Assembly: GCF_904846715.1 (NCBI RefSeq)
Contig: NZ_CAJHBU010000011.1
Coordinates: 27,683-91,682, forward strand
Length of the DNA stretch: 64,000 nt
From: Psychrobacter vallis
GTDB lineage: Bacteria > Pseudomonadota > Gammaproteobacteria > Pseudomonadales > Moraxellaceae
Direction of reading: 5' to 3'
Shown: one piece after another, positions 47,272 to 56,444 of the stretch
Position numbering within the stretch: position 1 is the first letter of the stretch
Layout: each line of letters starts with the position of its first letter
Program-made: the position numbers and the translations under genes
The notes under the pieces: model-generated
What the model saw: only the letters and a program-made list of their open reading frames with translations
Told to the model about the DNA's origin: nothing
Database searches by the model: none

Positions 47272-48768
47272 TTAAAAGCTATCTTGTTGTGTGTCATGGG
47301 ACTGGTACGGAATTTCCATTTTGTATTGAACATCGCGTAGCGCAGTCCGTAATCCTTCTAATATTGTGGGATGATAAAAAGGCGTATCAAGCATGTCTTT
47401 AACACTGAGGTCATTGGTTATGGCAGTTGCCAATATATGACCGATATATTCGGCATCTGGTCCAACCATACTAGCACCCAGTATCTTATCGGTTTTTTTG
47501 CAACCATAAATATGTAGCAGACCGCAGTTGACGCCCATCACGCGACTACGGCCTTGGTTGTCAAAGCTTACGCTACCGATGACATACTCTAAGTTTGAAT
47601 CTTGTTGAATGTCAGGCAAAGACATACCAACGTTGACGATCTGTGGTGAGCAAAACACGATTGAGAACGGTGTGGCTGGCGGGCGAATATAAGCGGCTTT
47701 TTCGTTTTCGCAGACCATGCTTCCTGCACTATAGCCTTCATCACTGGCCACATGTAGCAGTGGAAGATTGGCATTGGCATCACCAACGATGTACACTTCT
47801 AAATCACCAATTTGCCCTGTTTTTTTGCTGAGATTCTTTGGGCGGTCTTTTTCATCTAGCTCAACCCCTAAGTTTTCAACACCCAGCTGCTTTATGTTGT
47901 TGCGGCGACCAGTTGCGACCAGCACATACTCACCTTGCCACTGTTGTGACTCACCTGCACTGTCTTCATAGTCAATAAATGCAGATGATCTTTTACCATC
48001 CGCATTTGCTTGGCTACCGACATCATTAATTTTGCTGCCCAAATGCATGGTCAACTCATGACTCAAACAATCGATAGCTTTGTTGTTAATGTCATCATCT
48101 TTAAGGCCGGCCACGCGCTTAGCACGATTAAAAACGGTCACGTCCACACCCAAACGTGTGAACGCTTGTGCCAGCTCTAAGCCGATAGCACCAGCACCAA
48201 TGACAGCCATGGACTTTGGTAAATCTGTTAGTTCAAAAACGCTATCGGAGGTTAGCATGGTATCGCCAAGCTTATCAGCCCACCCATCTGGAATAGAGGG
48301 AGAGCTACCAGTGGCTACGATAATTTTACTGGCTTCAATGATCTTATTATTGACTTCGATCAATCCTTGCTCATTGATACGAGCACGCCCTGCGATTTTT
48401 TTATGGTCAGGCCAGCTATTGACTTGTTCTTTGATGTAACTCGCAAAATGGCTACGCTCATCACGCACGCGCTGCATGACTTGTTTGCCATCTATTTTCA
48501 CAGTAGCATGAATACCAAACTCAGCAGAATGATTGGCTTCGTGAGCGCGATCAGCTGCTGCAATCAATAGCTTACTAGGCATACAACCTACAGCGATGCA
48601 GGTCGTTGTCCAAAATCCATCATTGATAATGACGATGTCATCATGGATTTTGCTGGCTTGCTGAAAGGCGTTTTGACCTGCGGTACCTGCGCCAATAATA
48701 GCGACAGAGACCTTACGAGTGATTTTGGACGTTGTACTAACAGCAGAAGTGCCAGATGATTTGTTCAT
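47272..48768 (-). CDS. Dihydrolipoamide dehydrogenase-like pyridine nucleotide-disulfide oxidoreductase
   Basis: This encodes 498 residues. The N-terminal FAD site is IIGAGTAGQNAFQ, the redox disulfide is TTCIAVGCMPSKLL (CX4C), the NAD(P)H site is VIGAGAIGLELAQAF, and the dimerisation domain ends with the His-Glu pair region FYHPTILEGL. It is divergent from the true Lpd of 2-oxoacid dehydrogenases and carries an N-terminal tail of about 20 Ser/Thr residues. No E1 or E2 genes are adjacent, so the partner disulfide is unknown; a mercuric/soluble reductase-like role is less likely. The start has GAG eight bases upstream. It lies upstream of bcp on the same strand in reverse order. Confidence 0.87.
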   Translation of the reverse strand: MNKSSGTSAVSTTSKITRKVSVAIIGAGTAGQNAFQQASKIHDDIVIINDGFWTTTCIAVGCMPSKLLIAAADRAHEANHSAEFGIHATVKIDGKQVMQRVRDERSHFASYIKEQVNSWPDHKKIAGRARINEQGLIEVNNKIIEASKIIVATGSSPSIPDGWADKLGDTMLTSDSVFELTDLPKSMAVIGAGAIGLELAQAFTRLGVDVTVFNRAKRVAGLKDDDINNKAIDCLSHELTMHLGSKINDVGSQANADGKRSSAFIDYEDSAGESQQWQGEYVLVATGRRNNIKQLGVENLGVELDEKDRPKNLSKKTGQIGDLEVYIVGDANANLPLLHVASDEGYSAGSMVCENEKAAYIRPPATPFSIVFCSPQIVNVGMSLPDIQQDSNLEYVIGSVSFDNQGRSRVMGVNCGLLHIYGCKKTDKILGASMVGPDAEYIGHILATAITNDLSVKDMLDTPFYHPTILEGLRTALRDVQYKMEIPYQSHDTQQDSF

Positions 48769-48855
48769 ATCGTTCTCAAATAGGGGTGGTTTGATAGTAG
48801 GCTTCTATGGTTGCTGTTGCTAGCGTTTTTTATGATTGATTAATTAATTAAGCGA

Positions 48856-49353
48856 CTAAGGCTTTAATACTCCAAGCAAGCGTTCGGTATAGCCTTTGGC
48901 ACGTAAATTTCGCTGAGCGTGTGTCAGCTTGCCATCCGTATTAAACACAAATGCCGAACGTACCAGCCCTAGCGTCAGCTTACCGTACATGTTTTTTTCT
49001 TTAATTACATCAAAGTATTGACACAACTTTTCGTCACTATCACTGATAAGCGCAATATGTAGATTGTGCTTGGTGATGAACTTCTCATGAGACTCAACGC
49101 TGTCACGCGAGACGCCAATGATGTCATAGCCTAACTCGTCGAAATCATTAAGATGAGTGGTAAACTCTACTGCTTGTGTGGTGCAGCCTGGTGTATTGTC
49201 TTTTGGGTAAAAATAGAGAATCAGTCCTTTATCGGTATTGGCCACCATCTCTTTGAGATTGATGTCATCATGGATAAAACTGCCATCCAGTTCTCGTACT
49301 ATGGTCACTGGAAAGTCAGGTAAACTAATATTTTCTGTGGTTGGCTTTGCCAT
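48856..49353 (-). CDS. bcp: Peroxiredoxin of the Bcp/PrxQ type
   Basis: This encodes 165 residues. It reduces hydroperoxides with thioredoxin-type reductants. The peroxidatic cysteine is Cys57 in KDNTPGCTTQAVEF, within YFYPKDNTPGCT. In E. coli Bcp a resolving cysteine follows five residues later; here that position is Val62. The only other cysteine is in DEKLCQYFDV (about residue 111), so the enzyme is 1-Cys or uses that distant cysteine. AAGGA is eight bases from the ATG. The gene is 87 bases downstream of the dehydrogenase start region and may be transcribed separately. Confidence 0.9.
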   Translation of the reverse strand: MAKPTTENISLPDFPVTIVRELDGSFIHDDINLKEMVANTDKGLILYFYPKDNTPGCTTQAVEFTTHLNDFDELGYDIIGVSRDSVESHEKFITKHNLHIALISDSDEKLCQYFDVIKEKNMYGKLTLGLVRSAFVFNTDGKLTHAQRNLRAKGYTERLLGVLKP

Positions 49354-49394
49354 GATAATATCCTTATTGGTTTTTATTTATGTAGGTGCTTACT

Positions 49395-49569
49395 TAGGGC
49401 GTGTCATAAATTAGCACATTGATGCATTTTATGGCCTTAAAATGGCTAAGTTTTCGCTAAACGGTGTCAAAATTCTTGTCAATATGTTCATATTCACTGC
49501 GAATTTTTCCTTGTTTAGCATCAATTTATCTCATTTTAATGCTCATAATCTAATTGATGACACGCCCTA
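49395..49569. repeat. MITE-like element, copy B (175 bp)
   Basis: The left end TAGGGCGTGTCATAAATTAG and the right end CTAATTGATGACACGCCCTA are inverted repeats, with TA at both tips. The interior shares AAAATGGCTAA and AATTTATCTCATT with copy A. It carries no ORF. It lies upstream of the bcp gene. Confidence 0.8.
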
Positions 49570-49655
49570 GATATAAAATATATTTTGTGTGGTTATTATA
49601 AGCAGATTAGTCGCGATTAATAATCAATTTTACACTTTACGCCTTCATTGACAAC

Positions 49656-49685
49656 AAAAAAGACTGGCGGAGACCAGTCTTTTTT
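49656..49685. terminator. Intrinsic terminator downstream of the 109-residue secreted protein gene
   Basis: AAAAAAGACTGG pairs with CCAGTCTTTTTT across a six-base loop; bidirectional in composition. Confidence 0.88.
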
Positions 49686-49704
49686 AGGTTAAACAGAGTG
49701 TGAA

Positions 49705-50034
49705 TTAGGCCGATTTTTGCGGCTGTTTTAAATCCAAGCCAACCGTACACTGCTGTAAATCTTTTTGCATTTTCTTTACATAGGGTAGGCTTGAAGGGTC
49801 TTTTTTGTCTTGCGCATAGCTTTCAATTTCCCACATTTGACCGATGGTCATGTTGCTTCGGACCCCAATCGTACAATTACAGAGTTTGGTTGCATCGCCT
49901 TTGTCAGCGACTTTATATTTGACCGCGCCCGTGACACAGGTATTGATATTGTTTTGCTTGATGTCAGCAGCGTTTGCTTGTGGCATCGCAAAAATAGCAG
50001 CTAGGGCTAGGGGTAATATCGGCAAAAACTTCAT
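49705..50034 (-). CDS. Small secreted protein with a CxC cysteine pattern
   Basis: This encodes 109 residues. A signal peptide of about 22 residues ends in ANA-A, so the mature protein of about 87 residues is periplasmic. Cysteines fall at 33, 52, 54 and 96 (C...CNC...C), similar in order to the lipoprotein at 2213-2602. AGAGGATATTTATG marks the start. The function is unknown. It is a single-gene unit between the MITE copy B region and the queC region. Confidence 0.82.
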   Translation of the reverse strand: MKFLPILPLALAAIFAMPQANAADIKQNNINTCVTGAVKYKVADKGDATKLCNCTIGVRSNMTIGQMWEIESYAQDKKDPSSLPYVKKMQKDLQQCTVGLDLKQPQKSA

Positions 50035-50314
50035 AAATATCCTCTTACAGGTAGCATCAATTTCTTGAATTTTGTACTCAAATTAGCATCAAATCACTGA
50101 TAGGTGATTGACTCATATCGCTGCTTATATCTGTCGATAAGTGCAATCGCTCATACCATAGCAAGTATAGGGCGTAAAAGACAACGGTAGCGTGCTGTGT
50201 TAATGCAAGCGAATGTTTCTCAAATGTTGAGTAGCTTCATTTTTTAATCCAAATACCCTTATGTCGTCTATAGTCGATTCTAAGTGAAACAGAACCATTA
50301 TATTCCAACGTAGA

Positions 50315-50428
50315 ACGGGTATAAATTTTTCTTGCGTGCTTTGCCTTCGCAGCTCGATGCGGCGAAACTTCTCGTTTAAAGATAAGCATACCAGCCGTTT
50401 TGACGCATTTTTATACTGAACTCACTAT
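50315..50428. repeat. Dispersed structured repeat, family 2, copy 2
   Basis: It shares the left GGTATAAATTTTTCTTGC...TGCCTTCGC and the right TTTTTATACTGAACTCACTAT with copy 1 (19044-19143). The central hairpin TTCGC/GGCGAA shows changes on both arms relative to copy 1. It ends two bases before the queC stop codon. The rest of the gap up to 50035 holds nothing I recognise. Confidence 0.7.
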
Positions 50429-50429
50429 G

Positions 50430-51209
50430 TCAAGGCTGATAGTGGGTAGGGTCAGTGACACCCGCTTGTTCAAACCCTTGACGGCGTAGCGCACAACTAT
50501 CGCAAACACCGCAAGCCAGACCGTTTGCGTCTGCTCGGTAACAAGAAATCGTTTGACCATAATCGACGCCTAATGACAAACCAAGCTCAATGGTTTTGGC
50601 TTTTGACAGCTGCTGCAACGGTGTTTGAATCGTCAAGTGGTGCCCTGTAACCCCAGCCTTTGTGGCAAGATTGGCCATATGCTCAAAGGCGGCAATATAT
50701 TCAGGACGACAATCAGGATATCCAGAATAGTCGACTGAGCTGACGCCAATGATAATATGATTGGCATCGGTCACTTCGGCAACTGCCAAGGCATAAGATA
50801 AAAATATCGTATTACGCGCTGGCACATACGTATTGGGGATGGCATCGTTATCGATCTCATCACGTTTTTTATTGGGAAATTTATCGGTATCACCGTCAGG
50901 TACGATCATGCTGTGATCTGTTAGTGACGAACCCCCAAGTTGAGCGATATCAATATCGATGATTCTATGATTGACTCCCGCAGTTTCAGCAATAGTTTTT
51001 GCGGCAACCAGCTCACTATTGTGACGTTGACCATAGTTAAAGCTGACCGCAGTCACAGACGCATAGCGTGCTTTGGCCCAATATAAACAAGTGACCGAAT
51101 CAAGTCCGCCTGACAGTAGCACAACGGCATTTTGGCTTTTATGAAGGGTGGTTAAGGTAGTATCGGATGGTTGATTGCTGAAAGTGCTTTGCGTAGTAAC
51201 GTTGGTCAT
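50430..51209 (-). CDS. queC: 7-cyano-7-deazaguanine synthase QueC
   Basis: This encodes 259 residues. It makes preQ0 from 7-carboxy-7-deazaguanine with ATP and ammonia. The PP-loop is [30 protein letters not shown] follows, and the zinc cysteines are in [21 protein letters not shown]. An N-terminal extension of about 28 residues rich in Ser/Thr precedes the PP-loop; the start may be shorter, since no ribosome binding site stands out. It pairs functionally with queE at 8046-8792. Confidence 0.95.
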   Translation of the reverse strand: MTNVTTQSTFSNQPSDTTLTTLHKSQNAVVLLSGGLDSVTCLYWAKARYASVTAVSFNYGQRHNSELVAAKTIAETAGVNHRIIDIDIAQLGGSSLTDHSMIVPDGDTDKFPNKKRDEIDNDAIPNTYVPARNTIFLSYALAVAEVTDANHIIIGVSSVDYSGYPDCRPEYIAAFEHMANLATKAGVTGHHLTIQTPLQQLSKAKTIELGLSLGVDYGQTISCYRADANGLACGVCDSCALRRQGFEQAGVTDPTHYQP

Positions 51210-51443
51210 AGTGATATCTATTATTGGTTTACGAAAACGGCTATTTTAGCAAAAATACGACTGTTACAGAACCATAGGGCGACGATAAAAATGCCTTTAT
51301 AATTTAATGTCATCTTTTCAATCTGTTAGCAATATTTGTTATAATCGCTGCCTTTAAAGCATTCGTGATAAGACATTAATAGTTTTGATAAATGACACAT
51401 GCTTTTATCGCAAAACCCTTCTTGTAAATATATTGAGTAACTT

Positions 51444-52523
51444 ATGACTGCAGCGACCTTATTTACGCCAAAAATCATGCCTGAGTTTGACGATAGTATG
51501 GATGGAAATACAGTGGCTGCTGAGCAGTCGATGCCTACTGAATCGGCAGAGTTGCAAAAGCTGCAAAAAAAGCTACGCAGACAAGTATCTTGGGCCATTC
51601 GCGATTTTAATATGATCGAAGATGGCGACATAGTGATGGTTTGCGTGTCCGGTGGTAAGGACAGTTATACATTACTGGATATTTTGTTGTTGCTCAAACG
51701 CATTGCGCCAATCGATTTTGACATCGTTGCAGTCAATCTCGATCAAAAGCAGCCCGGTTATCCTGAAGATATTTTGCCAGCATATCTAAACGAGCAAGGA
51801 ATTGCCCACTATATCTTAGAAAAAGACACTTATAGTATTGTCAAAAGTGTGGTGCCCGAAGGCAAAACTTATTGCTCAGCCTGTTCACGCCTGCGCCGCG
51901 GTTCGTTATATGGTTTTGCCAAGCAAATTGGCGCGACCAAGATAGCCCTTGGTCATCACCGTGATGACATGTTGGCCACTTTCTTTTTGAATTTGTTCCA
52001 TGGCGGCGCACTCAAATCAATGCCACCTAAATTGCTCAGTGATGACAAACAAAATCTTCTTATTCGTCCATTGGCTTATGTTGAAGAAAAAGACATCATT
52101 GAATATGCCCATTTAAAAGCGTTCCCAATAATTCCGTGCAATTTATGCGGTAGTCAAACCAATTTACAACGCGCCATCATTAACGACATGCTGCGCGAAT
52201 GGGACAATGCTCATCCGCAGCGTTTGGCCTCTATTTTTAAAGCCATGCAAAACGTAGCACCATCGCAATTGGCTGACCGTGAGTTGTTTGATTTTGAGCA
52301 GTTACGTCTGGACCGTGATGATACTGAGCGTATGTTCGAAGGTGATAATATTCAAGCAGGGCAGACCGATAGTCTTGCTGAAATTGGCTTACCAATATCA
52401 CCAAAAACACAAACTTTCAATCCGAGATTTGCTAGCGATAAACCGTCTTTGGCAAATACAGATCAAGCATCAGAAAATCCTTGTCCAACGCAGAAAATCC
52501 CAACGATTAATCCTGTTCTTTAG
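51444..52523 (+). CDS. ttcA: tRNA 2-thiocytidine biosynthesis protein TtcA
   Basis: This encodes 359 residues. It thiolates C32 of certain tRNAs using a 4Fe-4S cluster. The PP-loop is [15 protein letters not shown], the cluster cysteines lie in [13 protein letters not shown] and [14 protein letters not shown], and [19 protein letters not shown] is conserved. The C-terminal about 60 residues ([15 protein letters not shown]...) are not part of the core and end at a stop codon supplied by a MITE-like end (see the repeat at 52521). The N-terminal about 35 residues are also extra. E. coli TtcA has 311 residues. Confidence 0.95.
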   Translation: MTAATLFTPKIMPEFDDSMDGNTVAAEQSMPTESAELQKLQKKLRRQVSWAIRDFNMIEDGDIVMVCVSGGKDSYTLLDILLLLKRIAPIDFDIVAVNLDQKQPGYPEDILPAYLNEQGIAHYILEKDTYSIVKSVVPEGKTYCSACSRLRRGSLYGFAKQIGATKIALGHHRDDMLATFFLNLFHGGALKSMPPKLLSDDKQNLLIRPLAYVEEKDIIEYAHLKAFPIIPCNLCGSQTNLQRAIINDMLREWDNAHPQRLASIFKAMQNVAPSQLADRELFDFEQLRLDRDDTERMFEGDNIQAGQTDSLAEIGLPISPKTQTFNPRFASDKPSLANTDQASENPCPTQKIPTINPVL

Positions 52524-52541
52524 GGCGTGTCGTCAATTAGA
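52521..52541 (+). repeat. Solo end of the TAGGGCGTGTC repeat family overlapping the ttcA stop
   Basis: The sequence TAGGGCGTGTCGTCAATTAG matches the left terminus of copies B and C. Its first three bases are the ttcA stop codon. No opposite end is seen nearby. Confidence 0.65.
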
Positions 52542-52554
52542 TTGTATTGTTTAT

Positions 52555-52593
52555 AAAAAACCAGCACATCATTCATGAATGGCTGGTTTTTTT
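52555..52593. terminator. Intrinsic terminator between ttcA and fixH
   Basis: AAAAAACCAGC pairs with GCTGGTTTTTT across ACATCATTCATGAATG; bidirectional for two convergent genes. Confidence 0.82.
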
Positions 52594-52623
52594 ATATGTT
52601 TAGACAGTGCAATTTGAATGAAA

Positions 52624-53205
52624 TTAACTTTTGGCAAAAACTGGTAATGGATTGAAGTTAACCTCTGAGCGTGGCAGTTTTGCCACATGTTGCATTCGCC
52701 AATCATCTTGACCGTCGTTACTTACTTGTAAGTAGTATTTGGCTTTTACGGGATCCATATCTACTTGCGCGCTGTATTTATTGCCCTCGACATGCTGTAG
52801 TACCACATCACGATCTTTTTTGATGTCGGTTGCATGCGAGATAGACAGCTCTAGCTTTTCAGGATATGTAAGCGGCGTGCCATTCAGTAGTTTGCCTGAT
52901 TGCAAACTTTGTTCAGGATAGTTCAAATAAAACACAATATCGCCATTATCAGCAAGCTGCATTTTGCCGTGCAAATCTAAGTCATGAGTGAGCTTATCAC
53001 GTGATACATCGTGATAAAGTGTTTTGCCATCCATATACCAGTCGTCACGTACCACGCTGTCACGGATTTGGTAAGAGTAATAAACAAACCAGATACAAGC
53101 AACCACTACGAAGGCTGGCAACCCAATAACAAAAATGACCACCATATAGTTCTTATACCATGGCTGAGTATCTTGGTGCTTAAAGTTCGGCTTTGGAGTA
53201 GACAT
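52624..53205 (-). CDS. fixH: FixH-family cbb3 oxidase assembly protein
   Basis: This encodes 193 residues with one N-terminal transmembrane helix (MVVIFVIGLPAFVVVACIWFVYY, shown in part) and a periplasmic beta domain. FixH/CcoH supports maturation of cbb3 oxidase with CcoG. I start at ATG 53205 (MSTPKPNFKHQD), with TAGG about seven bases upstream; the frame continues to 53292. It lies about 150 bases downstream of ccoG on the same strand, the usual neighbourhood. Confidence 0.82.
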   Translation of the reverse strand: MSTPKPNFKHQDTQPWYKNYMVVIFVIGLPAFVVVACIWFVYYSYQIRDSVVRDDWYMDGKTLYHDVSRDKLTHDLDLHGKMQLADNGDIVFYLNYPEQSLQSGKLLNGTPLTYPEKLELSISHATDIKKDRDVVLQHVEGNKYSAQVDMDPVKAKYYLQVSNDGQDDWRMQHVAKLPRSEVNFNPLPVFAKS

Positions 53206-53351
53206 AAAATACCTATTAATCAGATACCTATTAGCTGTATCAACGTATAATTTGACGGCTATATTCTGCCAGTTTAATGATAAATCGTACACCCACTAAT
53301 CACTGATCAGCGGGTAAAATATAATACACTATCTAGCTAAACTCTTATAAC

Positions 53352-54761
53352 TTACTGGCCTTGAGTGGTAAAGATGTTTTGCTTGCTCACCTTATACTTA
53401 CCATCTTCACTGACCACATTTAAGGTTACGGGTGTTTGACCAAACTCAATAACCTCAGGATCGCCATAAATACTCACAGGCATATCGAAGCTTTCGCCAG
53501 CTTCAAGTGGCACATCATTAAAACGTAGCTGTAAAGTCAAACCTTCTTGCGGTGCAAGCGTTATATTATAGGTATGAGCATCCTGCGTTTTATTGGTCAG
53601 TTTTACGATGTAACTGTTTTCAATCATGCCTTGATTGTTCATTGAAGACAACTGATTACGGTCACGACGAATATCAATCTCTAAGGGCACACGGTCAGTT
53701 AACGCATATATCACGCCGCCACATAATATGGCCAATAAAGCCAAATAAGCAAATAATCGTGGACGAAGGACTCGGCTGGGTTCTTTTTCGGCCAGTTGGC
53801 GCTCGGTTGTGTAGCGGATAAGCCCACGTGGATAGCCAACTTTGTCCATGATCTCATTACAAGCGTCGATACACGCGGCACATTGGATGCAACCAACTTG
53901 CAAGCCATCTCTAATATCGATACCAGTGGGGCAGACCTGTACGCACATAGTACATTCGATACAATCACCTAGGTTTTCAGGATTGGTGCCTTTTTTGCGG
54001 GCGCCGCGCGGCTCACCGCGTTCGTAATCATAGGATACAATCAGCGTATCTTTATCAAACATCACACTCTGGAAACGACCATAAGGGCAGATCTGTACAC
54101 ACATTTGCTCACGCATGTAGCCCGCATTGGCATAGGTTGCAAACGTAAAAATAAACATGGACACCCATATCCATGTTGGCCAGTCGGGGATAGGCATAAA
54201 ACCTATGGTTTGCCAACTCTGATACAAATAATCTGTCCCAGCGACATAGCTTACAAAAGTCGCTGCTGTACCTACAGAGAGTAAAAACCAAATAGAATAT
54301 ACCACCGAGCGCTTAACTGCTTTGGTTGCACTCATTGGGGCTTTATCAAATTTAATTCGTTTGTTACGATCGCCAATTACCCATTTTTCAACATACTGAT
54401 AGAGGTGTGTCCAAATCGTCTGAGGACAGGCATAACCACACCATACGCGACCTGCATAGACAGTCACCATAAATAAAGTGAAAGCAGCAATAATGGCAAA
54501 CGCAGCAATAAAATAAAAATCTTGGGTCAAAAATGTCATGCCGAAAATATAGTAATGCTGTGAAGGGACATCAAACCATATTGCTTGTCTGCCATTATAA
54601 CGTAGCCATGGCAAAAGCAAAAAAGCAGCCAAAAGCGCATACATCGTGATGACACGAATATTTTGATAAAAACCTGTGACAAACCTAGGATGGACGCGGT
54701 GTTTGGTCGCATCAAGATCAACCTGTTGTACAGGAATTTTATTGGATTGTTGTGCTGACAT
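53352..54761 (-). CDS. ccoG: Cytochrome c oxidase accessory protein CcoG (RdxA/FixG)
   Basis: This encodes 469 residues. Several transmembrane helices precede and surround cysteine-rich ferredoxin-like segments: VWCGYACPQTIW, EQMCVQICPYGRF, DCIECTMCVQVCPTGIDIRDGL and QCAACIDACNEIMDKVGYPRG. A C-terminal beta-rich domain (about 350-469) follows the last helix. CcoG is proposed to reduce Cu(II) for the CuB site of cbb3 oxidase. AAAGAGGCACG precedes the start. It faces no other gene at its 5' end for 540 bases. Confidence 0.95.
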   Translation of the reverse strand: MSAQQSNKIPVQQVDLDATKHRVHPRFVTGFYQNIRVITMYALLAAFLLLPWLRYNGRQAIWFDVPSQHYYIFGMTFLTQDFYFIAAFAIIAAFTLFMVTVYAGRVWCGYACPQTIWTHLYQYVEKWVIGDRNKRIKFDKAPMSATKAVKRSVVYSIWFLLSVGTAATFVSYVAGTDYLYQSWQTIGFMPIPDWPTWIWVSMFIFTFATYANAGYMREQMCVQICPYGRFQSVMFDKDTLIVSYDYERGEPRGARKKGTNPENLGDCIECTMCVQVCPTGIDIRDGLQVGCIQCAACIDACNEIMDKVGYPRGLIRYTTERQLAEKEPSRVLRPRLFAYLALLAILCGGVIYALTDRVPLEIDIRRDRNQLSSMNNQGMIENSYIVKLTNKTQDAHTYNITLAPQEGLTLQLRFNDVPLEAGESFDMPVSIYGDPEVIEFGQTPVTLNVVSEDGKYKVSKQNIFTTQGQ

Positions 54762-55212
54762 AAACGTGCCTCTTTAAAAAAAGAATCAGTCTGCTGGCAT
54801 GATGAACAAACACCTTTAATAATAAGATGTAAGAGTGTGCAATGTTATCAATGTCAGTAAGTAGCGGGAAGGGCGTCGAAAATAATAACGTCTACTCCGT
54901 CTACCAATTGATCGATTGTAAATAATAGCAAAACCAAAAAATACGATTCGCTGTGTCAAAATCTTTTAGCTTACAGTACGCGCACTCGTTTTTCTTGCTA
55001 CCTTAATTTTGGAGATTGGTATAACTTAATAAAAATGGGTAATAGCCCTATACATCAAAGACTCGAGAGTGGTTTTTAGGCGTGCCCATTTTAGCATTCT
55101 CCCCACTATAAATGGGGTGATAGTGGCAAAAAGCAATCTATATATAAGAACCACTATCGATATACTAATCACTCAATACTCATATGAAGTAATTGCTCTA
55201 CTATAAATATAT

Positions 55213-55247
55213 AAAAAGGGAGAACTGCAATAACAGTTCTCCCTTTT
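55213..55247 (-). terminator. Intrinsic terminator downstream of ccoP
   Basis: GGGAGAACTG pairs with CAGTTCTCCC across CAATAA; the minus strand then reads a T-run. It closes the ccoNOQP transcript. Confidence 0.85.
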
Positions 55248-55277
55248 GTTGATGCTTATCCATTTATAACATAGTGA

Positions 55278-55296
55278 CTAACTAGGACACGCCCTA
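55278..55296 (-). repeat. Solo end of the TAGGGCGTGTC repeat family after ccoP
   Basis: CTAACTAGGACACGCCCTA resembles the right terminus of copy B (CTAATTGATGACACGCCCTA). A degenerate partner may lie at 55077-55095, which would make a copy of about 220 bases enclosing the ccoP terminator. Confidence 0.5.
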
Positions 55297-55301
55297 AACT
55301 A

Positions 55302-56444
55302 TCAGTTAGCAGTTGCCGCCGCAGTTACTGGAACAGCGGTGGTAGCAGGGGATGCTTTAGTAGCTGGTTGAGCCGTTCTATCTGATAGTGAGTAAACATA
55401 AGCAGCAAGAAGCATAATGCGCTCATTACCTAACTTAGTTTGCCACTCAGGCATCACACCAGCACGACCATAACGCAAGGTCTCACGAACAGTTTCGCGA
55501 TCACCACCATATAACCAGATATCATCAGTCAAGTTTGGTGCGCCAGTTGAAATCATGCCTTTAGCGTCACTACCATGACAAAGCACACAATTGGTCGGCT
55601 CGTTGAAAATTACTTTACCTTGAGCGACCATGGTTTGATCAAGATCATACCCTTCTTGATTGCCAGATATAGACAGGACGTACTCAGATACCGCTCGTAC
55701 TCCACCTTCACCTATCTGATCACGCCATGCTGCCATACCGCCAACTCGCCCATTATGCAATGTGGTCAAGATGTTGGCAGCTTCACCACCATATAACCAG
55801 TCGTTATCGGTCAAGTTAGGATAGCCTACAGCGCCTTTAGCGTTTGAGCCATGGCAAACAGAACAGTTCTGTAAGAACAAGCGGCTACCAACTTTCAAAG
55901 CATTTGGGTTTTCAGATAACTTCTCAACGTAAGGCGAAAGCTCTGCAACTTTTTCATCGATCTGAGCTTGCAAATCTGCTGGTGGAGTCTCGCTATGACG
56001 CATCGTCGCTTGCATATCTGCAAGTGTTGCTAAGGTCGAGGTAGCGCCACTGGCATCTGCTTTTGCCAAAATGTTCTGTTCAAAGTTATCAGTAAAAACT
56101 TTGTTATTGCTCTCAAGCTCACTATACAGCTCGTTTTTAGAGCTCCACGGTACTGTCTCACCATCCACTTGGACCGTCGCAAGGCCATCCCAATGTTTTG
56201 GAAACATAGCAGGGAAAAATACCCAATATGCAACACCCCAAACGATAGAGCCAAAGAATATTACTAACCACCACTTAGGCAGTGGCTTATCGTATTCTTG
56301 AATACCATCGTAAGTGTGGCCAGTGGTGCCGTCCTCTTCTAGTTTTGGCTTGTACTTCAATACCATTATTAAGATGGCAAGGATAAACGCCCAGCACATG
56401 AAACTTAATATGGTAATCCAAGAACTCCAAAAAAATGTCATCAT
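55302..56444 (-). CDS. ccoP: cbb3-type cytochrome c oxidase subunit CcoP (diheme)
   Basis: This encodes 380 residues. Two N-terminal transmembrane helices (ILSFMCWAFILAILIMVLKY and WWLVIFFGSIVWGVAYW) flank the GHTYDGIQEYDKPLP motif typical of CcoP. Two c-type heme sites follow: NCSVCHGSNAKG and NCVLCHGSDAKG, each with axial-Met segments MAAWRDQIGEGG and MPEWQTKLGNE. It takes electrons from soluble cytochrome c. The C-terminal Ala/Thr/Pro tail (about 25 residues) is extra. The ATG overlaps the ccoQ stop (ATGA). Confidence 0.95.
   Translation of the reverse strand: MMTFFWSSWITILSFMCWAFILAILIMVLKYKPKLEEDGTTGHTYDGIQEYDKPLPKWWLVIFFGSIVWGVAYWVFFPAMFPKHWDGLATVQVDGETVPWSSKNELYSELESNNKVFTDNFEQNILAKADASGATSTLATLADMQATMRHSETPPADLQAQIDEKVAELSPYVEKLSENPNALKVGSRLFLQNCSVCHGSNAKGAVGYPNLTDNDWLYGGEAANILTTLHNGRVGGMAAWRDQIGEGGVRAVSEYVLSISGNQEGYDLDQTMVAQGKVIFNEPTNCVLCHGSDAKGMISTGAPNLTDDIWLYGGDRETVRETLRYGRAGVMPEWQTKLGNERIMLLAAYVYSLSDRTAQPATKASPATTAVPVTAAATAN

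Larger units (their letters stand above)
54762..55301. other. Intergenic region between ccoG and ccoP
   Basis: These 540 bases have no credible gene. They contain the ccoG promoter, a possible degenerate repeat end TAGGCGTGCCCATTTTAGC at 55077-55095, a terminator at 55213-55247, and a solo repeat end at 55278-55296. Confidence 0.45.

Noticed and set aside
54900..55020. Third copy of the second repeat family
   Set aside because: Only a generic GTATAA and T-rich similarity is seen; the diagnostic ends and central hairpin are absent.
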